The notes under the pieces are model-generated. The model searched no databases. It was not told the origin of the DNA and saw only the letters and a list, made by a program, of their open reading frames with translations. The translations under genes and the position numbers were made by a program. A DNA stretch of 64,000 nt from Cellulophaga sp. HaHaR_3_176 (GTDB lineage: Bacteria > Bacteroidota > Bacteroidia > Flavobacteriales > Flavobacteriaceae), in contig NZ_CP058990.1 in the NCBI RefSeq assembly GCF_019021925.1, forward strand, positions 248,001 to 312,000. Direction: 5' to 3'. Below, in pieces: positions 36,694 to 45,371 of the stretch (its first letter is position 1; every line of letters starts with the position of its first letter).

Positions 36694-37701
36694 ATGCAAG
36701 TACTAAGAATATTAGGTTTTCCAATTTCAATAATTTACGCACTTGTAGTTTACGTGCGTAATTTTTTATTTGATATAGGTTTTTTTAAATCAAAAGAATT
36801 TAAAACACCATTAATTTGTGTTGGTAACTTAAGTGCAGGTGGTACAGGTAAAACACCTATGATTGAACTTTTGGTTGAAACGTTTAAAAAAGAGTATAAG
36901 CCTGCTGTTTTAAGTAGGGGTTATGGAAGAAAATCTATTGGTTTTCAAAAAGCAGGCGAAGCAAGTACTGTAGAGATATTAGGAGATGAGCCTTTTCAAA
37001 TTCATTCAAAATTTCCTGATTTAATAGTAGCAGTAGATGCAGATAGAAAAAAAGGTATTCAATTATTAGAAGATAACGATGCACCAGATATTATTTTTTT
37101 AGATGATGCTTATCAGCATAGGAAAGTAAAACCTAGTTTTTCAATTTTGCTAACAGCGCATGATAATTTGTATTTTAAAGATTGGTATTTACCAACAGGA
37201 AACTTAAGAGATTCAAAAAAAGAAGTGAATAGGGCAGACGTAGTAGTTGTAACAAAATGCCCTAAAACGATTACGGAAGCTGAGCAGAATATAATTATAA
37301 AAGAGATTGACCCTAAAAAAAATCAACAAGTTTTATTTAGTTATTTAGAGTATGATTCAGAATTAAAAGGCTTAAAAGAGAAGTTTACTTTGGCTGATTT
37401 AAAAAGTAAAAAAATAACTTTAGTTACAGGTATTGCTAACCCAGACCCTTTACTTAATTATTTAAGTGAAAAGGGAGTTGTTGTTGAGCATTTAAAATAT
37501 AGAGATCATCATTTTTTTTCAGAGAATGAAATCACTGTTTTTAATAGTAAGGGCTTTGTATTAACTACTGAAAAAGATTACGTTAGGTTAAAAGGTCTTG
37601 TTAAAAACTTAGCTTATATAGCAATAAAACATCAATTTAAAAATGATGGGCATGTAATCTTAAAACAAGCTATAGAAAACTCTATGAATAAAGAGGCTTA
37701 G
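36694..37701 (+). CDS. lpxK: Tetraacyldisaccharide 4'-kinase
   Basis: A 335-residue inner-membrane-associated kinase that phosphorylates the 4' position of the lipid A disaccharide, the sixth step of lipid A synthesis. The P-loop is VGNLSAGGTGKTPM (44-56) after a hydrophobic N-terminal helix. VLSRGYGRKSIGF, VAVDADRKKGI and IIFLDDAYQHRKVKPSFSIL are family blocks. Length matches the family. It diverges from the NIF3 gene with a very short shared promoter region. Its last 20 bases overlap the convergent hybrid kinase gene. Confidence 0.93.
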   Translation: MQVLRILGFPISIIYALVVYVRNFLFDIGFFKSKEFKTPLICVGNLSAGGTGKTPMIELLVETFKKEYKPAVLSRGYGRKSIGFQKAGEASTVEILGDEPFQIHSKFPDLIVAVDADRKKGIQLLEDNDAPDIIFLDDAYQHRKVKPSFSILLTAHDNLYFKDWYLPTGNLRDSKKEVNRADVVVVTKCPKTITEAEQNIIIKEIDPKKNQQVLFSYLEYDSELKGLKEKFTLADLKSKKITLVTGIANPDPLLNYLSEKGVVVEHLKYRDHHFFSENEITVFNSKGFVLTTEKDYVRLKGLVKNLAYIAIKHQFKNDGHVILKQAIENSMNKEA

Positions 37702-39901
37702 GGTGGTAAATGTTTTCTCCAATTTTCTGATAAAACACTTCTGGTTTAAATGGTTTGGTAACAACATCATTACAACCTGCTGCATAAAAGCTTTCTAAAC
37801 TATCATCTAAAGATATTGCTGTTAGTGCAATAATTGGGGTGTATATGTTAAATTTTCGGATAAGAATAGTAGCCTCTTCACCACTAATACCTGGCATATG
37901 AATATCCATAAGAACAGCATCGTATTTGTTTTGAGAAACCATTTCTACAGCATCAGTACCGTTACTGGCAATATCACAAGTCATGTCTTTTTTAAGTAAC
38001 ATTTTCTTGGTAATTACTTGGTTAATTTTATTGTCTTCGACAATAAGTAAATGTAAACCTTCAAATTTATAATCTTCATTTTCATTTTCAATTTCAAAAG
38101 CAATATCATTAATAATTCCTTTTTTGCAGACCATATTAATCTCAAAAAAGAAGGAGCTACCTTCTCCTAAAGTACTTTTTAAGTTTATTTTACTTTTAAA
38201 AAGGCCTAGAAGACTTTTTACAATAGTTAGCCCAAGTCCTGTGCCTCCGTATTCTCTATTAATTTGTATAGAACCTTGCTCAAAACTATTAAAGATATTA
38301 TTTACTTGATCTTCAGCAATACCAATACCATTATCTTTCACTTCAAAGTAAATAGTGACATTATCATCTACCTTATTGGCAAGTTTAGTTATAACTTTAA
38401 CTTCTCCTTTTTTAGTAAATTTTAATGCGTTGCCAACTAGGTTTATTAAAATCTGAGATAATTTCATCGAATCACTCAAAAGATTTTTAGGTATATTTTC
38501 GTCGTACTCTAAAGTTATTTTCGTTTTATTTTCTTTAGCACTTTGTTGTAGAGAGCTGATAACTTCAGACAAAACCTTTTTTAGGTTAAATTCTGAATTT
38601 ACAGGCTCTAACTTATCGGCATCAATTTTATTTAATTGAAGTATGTCGTTAATAAAGCTTAAAAGATAATCGCCAGAGAATTTTAAAGCCTTTAAGTGTT
38701 CTTTTTGACTATCGTTAGGGTTTTCATCTAACAATAAATGGGTTAAACCTGTAACGGCATATAGCGGTGTTCTAAGCTCATGACTAACTGTAGATAAAAA
38801 TGTAGTCTTAGTTTCCATTGCTTTTACAGCGGCATCTCTAGAGGCTTCTAATTCGTAATTTTTTGTTTGTAATAAGTCGTTAGTTTTTAATTTTATTTGA
38901 TTGTTTCTGTATAACGAAATAGCTAAAAGAGATATTATTGTTAAAAAAGCAGATGTCAAAATTGCAGTAATTTGAGTTCTACTTCCAGATTCTTTTAACT
39001 CTTCAATTTCTTTATCCTGAGTATTAATAACATCATTCATTAATGAGAATTGAATGTTATTAGCGCTTTTTGATTCTGATGAAATTTTTGATTCATTAAA
39101 AATTGAATCCTTTATTTGGAGTAAGTTATTACTGTATAATAATGCTGGTTCAAAATTATTTAATTCTTGATGTGCAGAAATTAAAAAACGATTTAATTCA
39201 AGAATTTCATTAAAATAGCTATTTTTTTCAGCTAATAATAAACCTTCTTTAGCATAATCAATACTAGTTAAGGTGTTTTCTTTTTTTTGTTCTAAAATAG
39301 ATAAGCCTATATATGCTCTTGTAGCTATGTAGTCTTTTTCGATTAAATCGTTATTTGTAATTAATGAATTGAAATTTTTAGCAGCTTCATTAAATTTTGG
39401 TAATTCTAAATAAATAAAACCTTTCATTAATAAGATATGTAATGTCAGGTTTCTTTCATTAGTCATCTGAGCAGCTCTGTTCAGTTCGTAATTAGATTGG
39501 TAAAATTTTTGCCCTTTATATAGGTATAAAGCGTCTATGTATATATGTACAGCATTACCATATGGGTATTCTGTTTCTTTTAGTAAAAGCTCTGCGCGAT
39601 CCCAAAAAACAATTGACTGATCATCTTTATTTAATTTATTATAAAGTAATGCAAACTCATGATAGCAGTCAATAATTGATTTTGAATCATTAATTTCTTC
39701 GGCAAGTTTTAGTGCTTTTTCTAAAGAAATGAGTGCTTGATCAATTTTATCTTGGTTTTTAAAATCTCTAGAATTATAAAAATAATTGTCAATTATTTTT
39801 TTTTCAGAAAGATTCTCTTGAGAAAATACAAGCTGAAGACCAACTACAAAAAGTAAAAGGAAGTTTAAAAAAAACTTTATGTATGTGAACTCTTTTTTCA
39901 A
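37682..39901 (-). CDS. Hybrid sensor histidine kinase with TPR sensor region and receiver domain, TTG start
   Basis: A 739-residue membrane protein. It begins with TTG (39901) to give the signal sequence FFLNFLLLFVVGLQLVFSQ. Residues about 30-290 are TPR-like helices in the periplasm, followed by one transmembrane segment (about 309-331). HisKA has phospho-acceptor His374 (FLSTVSHELRTPLYAVTG), HATPase_c has DNGIGIA (523-529) and GTGLGL (553-558), and a C-terminal receiver domain carries Asp666 (VLMDIHMPG) and Lys716. No DNA-binding output domain is present, so a separate HPt or regulator would be needed. The TTG overlaps the TGA of gap (TTGA), which implies translational coupling. Confidence 0.9.
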   Translation of the reverse strand: MKKEFTYIKFFLNFLLLFVVGLQLVFSQENLSEKKIIDNYFYNSRDFKNQDKIDQALISLEKALKLAEEINDSKSIIDCYHEFALLYNKLNKDDQSIVFWDRAELLLKETEYPYGNAVHIYIDALYLYKGQKFYQSNYELNRAAQMTNERNLTLHILLMKGFIYLELPKFNEAAKNFNSLITNNDLIEKDYIATRAYIGLSILEQKKENTLTSIDYAKEGLLLAEKNSYFNEILELNRFLISAHQELNNFEPALLYSNNLLQIKDSIFNESKISSESKSANNIQFSLMNDVINTQDKEIEELKESGSRTQITAILTSAFLTIISLLAISLYRNNQIKLKTNDLLQTKNYELEASRDAAVKAMETKTTFLSTVSHELRTPLYAVTGLTHLLLDENPNDSQKEHLKALKFSGDYLLSFINDILQLNKIDADKLEPVNSEFNLKKVLSEVISSLQQSAKENKTKITLEYDENIPKNLLSDSMKLSQILINLVGNALKFTKKGEVKVITKLANKVDDNVTIYFEVKDNGIGIAEDQVNNIFNSFEQGSIQINREYGGTGLGLTIVKSLLGLFKSKINLKSTLGEGSSFFFEINMVCKKGIINDIAFEIENENEDYKFEGLHLLIVEDNKINQVITKKMLLKKDMTCDIASNGTDAVEMVSQNKYDAVLMDIHMPGISGEEATILIRKFNIYTPIIALTAISLDDSLESFYAAGCNDVVTKPFKPEVFYQKIGENIYHPKPLYS

Positions 39902-40911
39902 ATGTATCCCTTAGTATTTAATAAGTTGATTAAATCGATAACTCTACTGCTGTATCCAGTTTCGTTGTCATACCATCCTATAATTTTAACCATTTTTCCA
40001 ATAACAGAAGTCATCAAAGAATCAAACGTACAAGAATAATAACTATTGTTTACATCGATAGAAACTATAGGGTCTTCAGTGTAATAAAGTATGTTTTTTA
40101 AAGAATTCTCTGAAATATCCTTAAAAGCTTGATTTATCTCTAATATAGAGGTTTCTCTTTTAACATTAAAAGTTATATCTGTTAAAGAGTTATTCGGTAC
40201 AGGAACGCGTATGCCACAACCACCAATTAGGCCATCTAATTCAGGGAATATTTTTGATAACGCTTTTGCAGCGCCAGTTGTTGTAGGTACAATAGATTGT
40301 CCTGCAGCTCTAGATCTTCTTAAATCTCTATGTGGCTGATCATGTAAGCTTTGATCGGTAGTGTATGAGTGAATAGTAGTTATATATGCTTGCTCAACGC
40401 CACATAAGTCTTTTATAACTTTAATCATTGGTGCTGCATTATTAGTGGTACATGATGCATTTGATATGATATCATCACTACTAATTAAAATATGTTCGTT
40501 AACTCCTAGAACAACCATTTTTATAGCGTCATCATCAGGTGGCACAGAAAGAATAACTTTTTTAGCACCATTTTTTAAATGAAAACTAAGTTCTTCTTTT
40601 GTCTTAAATTTTCCTGTGGCTTCTACAACAATGTCAACATTGTGTTTTTTCCAATTAATTAGTTCAGGTGATTTTTTTTGAGAAAAATATATAGGTGTTT
40701 GATTGTCAATAGATATTGAATCTTCCGTATGTGATATTTGGGAAGGAAGAACACCATGTATACTATCGTATTTTAATAAATGCGATAATGTTTTGGTATC
40801 CGCCAAATCATTAACAGCAACAACCTTAATGTTGGGATGGTTTTGTAGCAGTCTAAATAACGTTCTACCTATTCTGCCAAACCCATTAATGCCAATATTT
40901 ATTTGTCTCAT
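39898..40911 (-). CDS. gap: Type I glyceraldehyde-3-phosphate dehydrogenase
   Basis: A 337-residue enzyme converting glyceraldehyde-3-phosphate to 1,3-bisphosphoglycerate. It has the NAD-binding INGFGRIGRTLFRLL motif with Asp35 (suggesting NAD preference), the catalytic SNASCTTNN (Cys154) and His181 in TTIHSYTTDQ, and WYDNETGYSSR near the C terminus. All key residues are present. It may be one of several GAPDH paralogues. What is odd is its partner: the downstream hybrid histidine kinase overlaps its stop codon, and lipA lies upstream with a 67-base gap, so gap may be read from the lipA transcript or from its own promoter. Confidence 0.93.
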   Translation of the reverse strand: MRQINIGINGFGRIGRTLFRLLQNHPNIKVVAVNDLADTKTLSHLLKYDSIHGVLPSQISHTEDSISIDNQTPIYFSQKKSPELINWKKHNVDIVVEATGKFKTKEELSFHLKNGAKKVILSVPPDDDAIKMVVLGVNEHILISSDDIISNASCTTNNAAPMIKVIKDLCGVEQAYITTIHSYTTDQSLHDQPHRDLRRSRAAGQSIVPTTTGAAKALSKIFPELDGLIGGCGIRVPVPNNSLTDITFNVKRETSILEINQAFKDISENSLKNILYYTEDPIVSIDVNNSYYSCTFDSLMTSVIGKMVKIIGWYDNETGYSSRVIDLINLLNTKGYI

Positions 40912-40978
40912 ATTTAAAATAACCTGTTGATATCATTTCAGATTACTATAGAATGATGAAAACAGGCTTGCTTTAGCT

Positions 40979-41854
40979 TTAATTAATATGTTTATGAGCT
41001 TTATATGATGATCTTACTAATGCACCGCTTTCTACATGTCTAAAGCCCATTTTAAGGCCAATTTCTTCATATTTCTTAAATTGCTCAGGAGTTATAAACT
41101 CTTTTACAGGCAAATGCTTTTTACTAGGTTGTAAGTATTGACCAATAGTAATTACATCAACATTTACATCTCTCAAATCTTGCATTGTTTGTATTACCTC
41201 TTCTTCAAGTTCGCCTAAACCAAGCATGATACCAGATTTGGTTCTGTTAATTCCGTTAGCTCTTAAGTACCTAAGCACTTCTAAGCTTCTTTCATATTTA
41301 GCTTGTATACGAACTTCTCTAGTTAGTCTTTTTACTGTTTCCATGTTGTGTGATACAACTTCTGGGTTTACAGCAATTATTCTATCTAAGTGAGTTTCTA
41401 TTCCTTGAAAGTCAGGTATTAAAGTTTCTAATGTAGTCGTAGGGTTCATTCTTCGAATAGCATTCACAGTTTCTGCCCAAATTATAGAGCCCATGTCTTT
41501 AATATCATCTCTATCTACAGATGTTATTACAGCATGCTTAATACTCATAATTTTTATAGAACGAGCAACTTTTTCAGGCTCTTCCCAATCTACATCTTCC
41601 GGTCTTCCTGTTTTAACACCACAAAAACCACAAGAACGAGTACAAACATTTCCTAAAATCATGAATGTAGCTGTACCTTCTCCCCAGCATTCACCCATAT
41701 TAGGGCAACTTCCAGAGGTGCATATTGTATGTAAATTATATTTATCTACTAAACCTCTAAGTTGCGTGTATTTTTTTCCAGTAGGGAGTTTTACACGTAA
41801 CCATTTCGGTTTTCCTTTTGGTGGTGAAACACTTTCTATTGAGGTATTGCTCAT
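40979..41854 (-). CDS. lipA: Lipoyl synthase (radical SAM)
   Basis: A 291-residue radical SAM enzyme that inserts two sulfurs into octanoyl groups on lipoyl domains. The auxiliary cluster cysteines are in [12 protein letters not shown], and the radical SAM CxxxCxxC motif is in [11 protein letters not shown]; a C-terminal [14 protein letters not shown] supplies the conserved serine ligand. ATG 41854 (MSNTSIES) is preferred to an adjacent in-frame TTG. An exact -7 promoter element lies 16 bases upstream. The gap gene follows 67 bases after its stop. Confidence 0.95.
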   Translation of the reverse strand: MSNTSIESVSPPKGKPKWLRVKLPTGKKYTQLRGLVDKYNLHTICTSGSCPNMGECWGEGTATFMILGNVCTRSCGFCGVKTGRPEDVDWEEPEKVARSIKIMSIKHAVITSVDRDDIKDMGSIIWAETVNAIRRMNPTTTLETLIPDFQGIETHLDRIIAVNPEVVSHNMETVKRLTREVRIQAKYERSLEVLRYLRANGINRTKSGIMLGLGELEEEVIQTMQDLRDVNVDVITIGQYLQPSKKHLPVKEFITPEQFKKYEEIGLKMGFRHVESGALVRSSYKAHKHIN

Positions 41855-41869
41855 CAATCAATTTTTATG

Positions 41870-41877
41870 CAAATATA
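41870..41877 (-). promoter_or_regulatory. -7 promoter element of lipA
   Basis: CAAATATA on the plus strand reads TATATTTG on the minus strand, an exact TAnnTTTG, 16 bases upstream of ATG 41854. A TTTA box 17 bases further up (41895-41898) is a fair -33 element. Confidence 0.55.
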
Positions 41878-41968
41878 CAAACAATTTTAGGTTCTAAATT
41901 GTTATAAGAGTGTTAGAATATAGAATGATTATAATGTGTAAGTGATGACAGAAAAAGTTAAGTATTTA

Positions 41969-42535
41969 TTATGATACGTTTCCTTTAATAGCTGCGGCAA
42001 GTAATTTTTTTGCTCTTAAAAGTTTTACTTTCACATTATTAATAGGCTCGTTTAAGGCTGTTGCAATTTCGGCATAGCTAAGCTCATTAAAATATCTAAG
42101 ATTTATCACTTTTTGATAATGGGGTTTTAAGCCTTTAATGTGTTCAAGAAGGGTAGCAAGATTTTGCTGATGAATTAATTGATCTTCAGCAGATGGGCTA
42201 TCGTCTAAGATTTTTTTAATCTCATCAGCTCCAGGTGATGTTTTGTCAAGAATGTTTCTTTTACTCTTTCTAATTAAATCTACATGAATATTTTTAGATA
42301 TAGTAATTAACCAAGTTTTAAATTGATATGTATCATCAAACGTATGTAGTTTGTCAAATGCTTTAGAAAAAGTTTGAACAGTAATGTCTTCTGCATCATT
42401 TTCGTTTTTAGTACGTTGTAGTTGAAAACTAAAAACATCATTCCAGAAAGTATCTAATAAATTACTAAAAGCAATTTGGTTGCCTAATTTTGCTTTCGCA
42501 ATAGTTTTTAATAAATTCTCTTTGGTATTGTCCAA
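41969..42535 (-). CDS. ECF-type RNA polymerase sigma factor
   Basis: A 188-residue sigma factor with region 2 (DAEDITVQTFSKAFDKLHTF, then FKTWLITISKNIHVDLIRK) and region 4 (GLKPHYQKVINLRYFNELSY, AEIATALNEPINNVKVKLLR). No anti-sigma gene adjoins it directly. The nearest neighbour is a 66-residue membrane protein upstream. CAAAGCTA at 42554-42561 gives an exact TAGCTTTG -7 element on its strand. Its regulon is unknown. Confidence 0.88.
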   Translation of the reverse strand: MDNTKENLLKTIAKAKLGNQIAFSNLLDTFWNDVFSFQLQRTKNENDAEDITVQTFSKAFDKLHTFDDTYQFKTWLITISKNIHVDLIRKSKRNILDKTSPGADEIKKILDDSPSAEDQLIHQQNLATLLEHIKGLKPHYQKVINLRYFNELSYAEIATALNEPINNVKVKLLRAKKLLAAAIKGNVS

Positions 42536-42573
42536 TATGTGGTGTTAAAAGCTCAAAGCTATAAAATTATATT

Positions 42574-42774
42574 TTAAGCAGTAGCTTCATTCTTGCAATC
42601 TTGCTCCTCTGGTAATTTACCGCAGTAGCCACAAGCTTCACCATCTTTGTTTAAATATGGATTTTGACTAGCACAAGTGCCTGCAAATTTACCATCTTTT
42701 TTAGACCATATTTTTATTGCAATACCAGCAAATGCAAGTGCTAAAAGTCCTATTGTTAATAATACTAATTTCAT
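42574..42774 (-). CDS. Small membrane protein with a four-cysteine motif
   Basis: A 66-residue protein with one N-terminal transmembrane helix (MKLVLLTIGLLALAFAGIAI). A short tail follows with CASQNPYLNKDGEACGYCG and a final Cys, four cysteines that could bind metal. It resembles small membrane anchors encoded near sigma factors in Flavobacteriia, which often carry the NPYLNKDGEACGYCGK-like tail. Its function is unknown. An exact -7 element (TAACTTTG on the minus strand, 42790-42797) lies just upstream, so it may be transcribed independently. Confidence 0.75.
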   Translation of the reverse strand: MKLVLLTIGLLALAFAGIAIKIWSKKDGKFAGTCASQNPYLNKDGEACGYCGKLPEEQDCKNEATA

Positions 42775-42825
42775 TATAAAATATTTCTACAAAGTTACAA
42801 AAATATTATTTTTCAATGAAGGTAA

Positions 42826-43584
42826 TTAATAAGCAATATTTGCAACAATATTATCAACTGTAGGAGTTTCGTTACCACCTTCTTTTTCGATAGTAATATA
42901 GCCAACACCATTTTTAGCATAAGGCATTTCTAGTAAGTTGTCATTATCATTAACTTCTTTAATAACACCTAAATCTAACATTTGACCGTTAACTTCTGCC
43001 CACATTTGAAAACACTGACCTTCTTCTAATTCAGGAAGGTTTTGAACATTGATGTACGATAATTTCTTAACAGGATTAACGTAAGCAACAGCTTTTAAGT
43101 TTTTAGCTTTTCTGTTACCCATTACGGTATACTTTCGTGTTTGAGGATTGTTGAGAACAATAAATTGATTTCTAACATCTTCCAAACGTTGCTTCATATC
43201 TTCTTCTAAAAGCTTTATTTGATTTGTTACAACAGTATTCTCCTCTTGTAAATTTACATTTTGGTTGTAGAAAAAGTAAGTTGCACCAGCAAATAGAAAA
43301 GCAACGAAACTAGCTGCAATAGCATAGCTCATAAATTTTCTTTTAGATGAGTTCTGTGCTTTTATTTTTTGAAGTATTTGTTCTTTTAATCCTTCAGGTG
43401 CTTTAACAGCATATGATTTTGCAAACTCTTCTAAGTTGTCTTGCAATTCATTATATGCTTTTCTAACCTCAGGATGTATTGCAATATAACGTTCTACTTG
43501 AAGTGTTTCTGTTTCAGTAGTAGCATCTAATAAATACTTTTCTAAAAGATCGCTGTCTAAGAATGTTTTAATTTTATCTTTCAT
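42826..43584 (-). CDS. Anti-sigma factor (RskA-like)
   Basis: A 252-residue membrane protein. The N-terminal part (LEKYLLDATTETETLQVERY) resembles the cytoplasmic sigma-binding zinc-less anti-sigma domain. One transmembrane helix spans about residues 84-106 (FMSYAIAASFVAFLFAGATY). The periplasmic C-terminal RskA domain includes YTVMGNRKAKNLKAVAYVNP and CFQMWAEVNGQMLDLGVIKE. It follows the sigma factor gene by 4 bases and so forms a sigma/anti-sigma operon. It would hold that sigma factor inactive at the membrane until a signal triggers release. Confidence 0.9.
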   Translation of the reverse strand: MKDKIKTFLDSDLLEKYLLDATTETETLQVERYIAIHPEVRKAYNELQDNLEEFAKSYAVKAPEGLKEQILQKIKAQNSSKRKFMSYAIAASFVAFLFAGATYFFYNQNVNLQEENTVVTNQIKLLEEDMKQRLEDVRNQFIVLNNPQTRKYTVMGNRKAKNLKAVAYVNPVKKLSYINVQNLPELEEGQCFQMWAEVNGQMLDLGVIKEVNDNDNLLEMPYAKNGVGYITIEKEGGNETPTVDNIVANIAY

Positions 43585-43588
43585 AATA

Positions 43589-44155
43589 TCACCCTATTAA
43601 ACATATTAATAATACAACTAATGATGGCTCTATGTATATTTTACGTAATTCACGTAAACCAATTTTTAATCTAGATTTTATAGTGCCTAGCGGAATATCT
43701 AATTCTTCACTAGCTTCTTGTTGTGTCATCCCTTCAAAAAAAAGAGCTTCAAGAACAGTTTTGTATTTAGAATCTATTTTTAATAGATTCTCTTTCATGT
43801 CTAAAAAATCGGGATTAATACCATCAATACCTAACTTATATACGTCAGAAACATCTATTTGGATTTCTTTTTCTGTTTTTGTTTTTCTGCTTCTTAATTT
43901 GTCTATAGCTGTGTTTCTTGTAATACGAAATAGCCAAGTAAATAGTTTTGCTTTTGTAGGGTCGTAGCTATCTGCTTTTTTCCAAATTTTCACAAAACTT
44001 TCTTGAAGCACATCTTGTGCCAAGTCTTCATCTTTTACAACTTTATAGGCAACACCAAACAAAGTATCGCTATAATTTTCATAAAGTAAAGAGATCGCTT
44101 TTTCGTTACGTTCTTGTAGAAGTTCAACAATATGGTTTTCAAGTAATACGCTCAT
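43589..44155 (-). CDS. ECF-type RNA polymerase sigma factor (SigK-like), partner of RskA-like anti-sigma
   Basis: A 188-residue sigma factor with region 2 (DEDLAQDVLQESFVKIWKKA, AKLFTWLFRITRNTAIDKLR) and region 4 (FEGMTQQEASEELDIPLGTI followed by KSRLKIGLRELRK). The last residues are hydrophobic (VVLLICLIG). The RskA-like gene follows 4 bases downstream. The pair is the ECF type often tied to envelope or redox stress. A TAAATTTG -7 element lies 75 bases upstream. Confidence 0.9.
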   Translation of the reverse strand: MSVLLENHIVELLQERNEKAISLLYENYSDTLFGVAYKVVKDEDLAQDVLQESFVKIWKKADSYDPTKAKLFTWLFRITRNTAIDKLRSRKTKTEKEIQIDVSDVYKLGIDGINPDFLDMKENLLKIDSKYKTVLEALFFEGMTQQEASEELDIPLGTIKSRLKIGLRELRKIYIEPSLVVLLICLIG

Positions 44156-44229
44156 GAAAAAGTTTAATTAAAAAAAATCACGGTTTGAGAAATCTAAAAT
44201 GAATTTTCTTACGTAATTATTAAGTAACG

Positions 44230-44237
44230 CAAATTTA
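44230..44237 (-). promoter_or_regulatory. -7 promoter element of the sigma/anti-sigma operon
   Basis: CAAATTTA on the plus strand reads TAAATTTG on the minus strand, an exact TAnnTTTG, giving a leader of about 70 bases. The -33 box is weak (CAAT at 44253-44256). Confidence 0.45.
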
Positions 44238-44326
44238 TAAAATTGATTGTTACAATTAGAAATTCAATTTCGAATAAGTGAGCGACTGGTTATCGCCCAC
44301 TTTATTTTTGGTTAGTTTGGTTTGGT

Positions 44327-44354
44327 ATAACCCTGGTTTTTTAGCCAGGGTTAT
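44327..44354 (-). terminator. Hairpin directly after murB
   Basis: ATAACCCTGG pairs with CCAGGGTTAT around an 8-base loop; it starts at the base after the murB stop codon. The minus strand has no clear T tract after it, so termination may be weak or factor-dependent. Confidence 0.5.
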
Positions 44355-45371
44355 TTATTTTATAATATTAACTTCGGGAAATATACGAATATTGAACTGT
44401 TTTTCAACCTCTTCTATTATTTGATAGGCAAGATCTATTATTTCTTTACCACTAGCATTGTTATAATTTACGAGTACTAAGGCTTGGTTTTTGTGAACAC
44501 CAGCATCGCCAAATCGTTTTCCTTTAAAGCCACATTTTTCAATTAACCAGCCAGCAGGAATTTTATATTCATTATCTGATACTTTATAAAAAGGAGCGTC
44601 TGGGTTATTAGCTATAAACTGTTCGAAAACATTTACAGCTACTATTGGGTTTTTAAAAAAGCTCCCACTGTTACCTAATTCTTTTGGGTCAGGTAATTTA
44701 CTTTGTCTGATTGCTATTACAGCATTCGAAACATCTTTTAAAGTAGGGTTTGTAATATTGTTAGCTTCTAACTCTTTATCTATAGAACCATAAGATGTAT
44801 TTAGTTGATGGTTTCTTTTCGTGAGTTTAAAATTTACAGAAACAATAATATATTTTCCTTTTCCTTCATTTTTAAAGAAAGACTCTCGGTATCCAAAATT
44901 GCATTCTTCTTTAGTGAAGACTTTTATTTTCTGCGTGCTAATTTCCATAGCTTCACATGATGTAAAAGAATCTTTTAGCTCAACACCATAAGCGCCAATA
45001 TTCTGAATAGGAGAGGTGCCTACTTTACCTGGTATTAGTGACATGTTTTCTAAACCACCATAATTTTGATCAAGAGTCCATAAAACAAAGTCATGCCAGT
45101 TTTCTCCAGCCATAACTTTTAATATAATATCGTCTTCCGTTTCAGAAACTATTACTTTGCCTTTTATATTTATATAAAGTACTAAAGCATCAATATCTTT
45201 AGTTAAAAGCATATTGCTTCCACCACTAATTATAAATTTATTCGAATAGGCTTCTAGCTGTAATGCTTTTGATAACGTTTCTAAAGATGAAATTTCACAA
45301 AAATGTTTAGCACAGACATCAATACCGAATGTATTATATTTCTTTAAAGATAGATTCTTATGAATTTTCAT
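44355..45371 (-). CDS. murB: UDP-N-acetylmuramate dehydrogenase
   Basis: A 338-residue FAD enzyme that reduces UDP-GlcNAc-enolpyruvate to UDP-MurNAc, an early peptidoglycan step in the cytoplasm. KYNTFGIDVCAKHF at the N terminus, the FAD-binding FIISGGSNMLLTKD, the substrate Arg in FGYRESFFKNEG, the catalytic Ser in LGNSGSFFKNPIV and the final Glu in IRIFPEVNII mark a type I MurB. Its first 14 bases overlap the end of the aminotransferase gene, so the two are co-translated. Confidence 0.94.
   Translation of the reverse strand: MKIHKNLSLKKYNTFGIDVCAKHFCEISSLETLSKALQLEAYSNKFIISGGSNMLLTKDIDALVLYINIKGKVIVSETEDDIILKVMAGENWHDFVLWTLDQNYGGLENMSLIPGKVGTSPIQNIGAYGVELKDSFTSCEAMEISTQKIKVFTKEECNFGYRESFFKNEGKGKYIIVSVNFKLTKRNHQLNTSYGSIDKELEANNITNPTLKDVSNAVIAIRQSKLPDPKELGNSGSFFKNPIVAVNVFEQFIANNPDAPFYKVSDNEYKIPAGWLIEKCGFKGKRFGDAGVHKNQALVLVNYNNASGKEIIDLAYQIIEEVEKQFNIRIFPEVNIIK

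Noticed and set aside
36483..36761. 92-codon plus-strand frame across the start of the NIF3 gene
   Set aside because: It is antisense to the conserved NIF3 N terminus and runs out of frame into lpxK.
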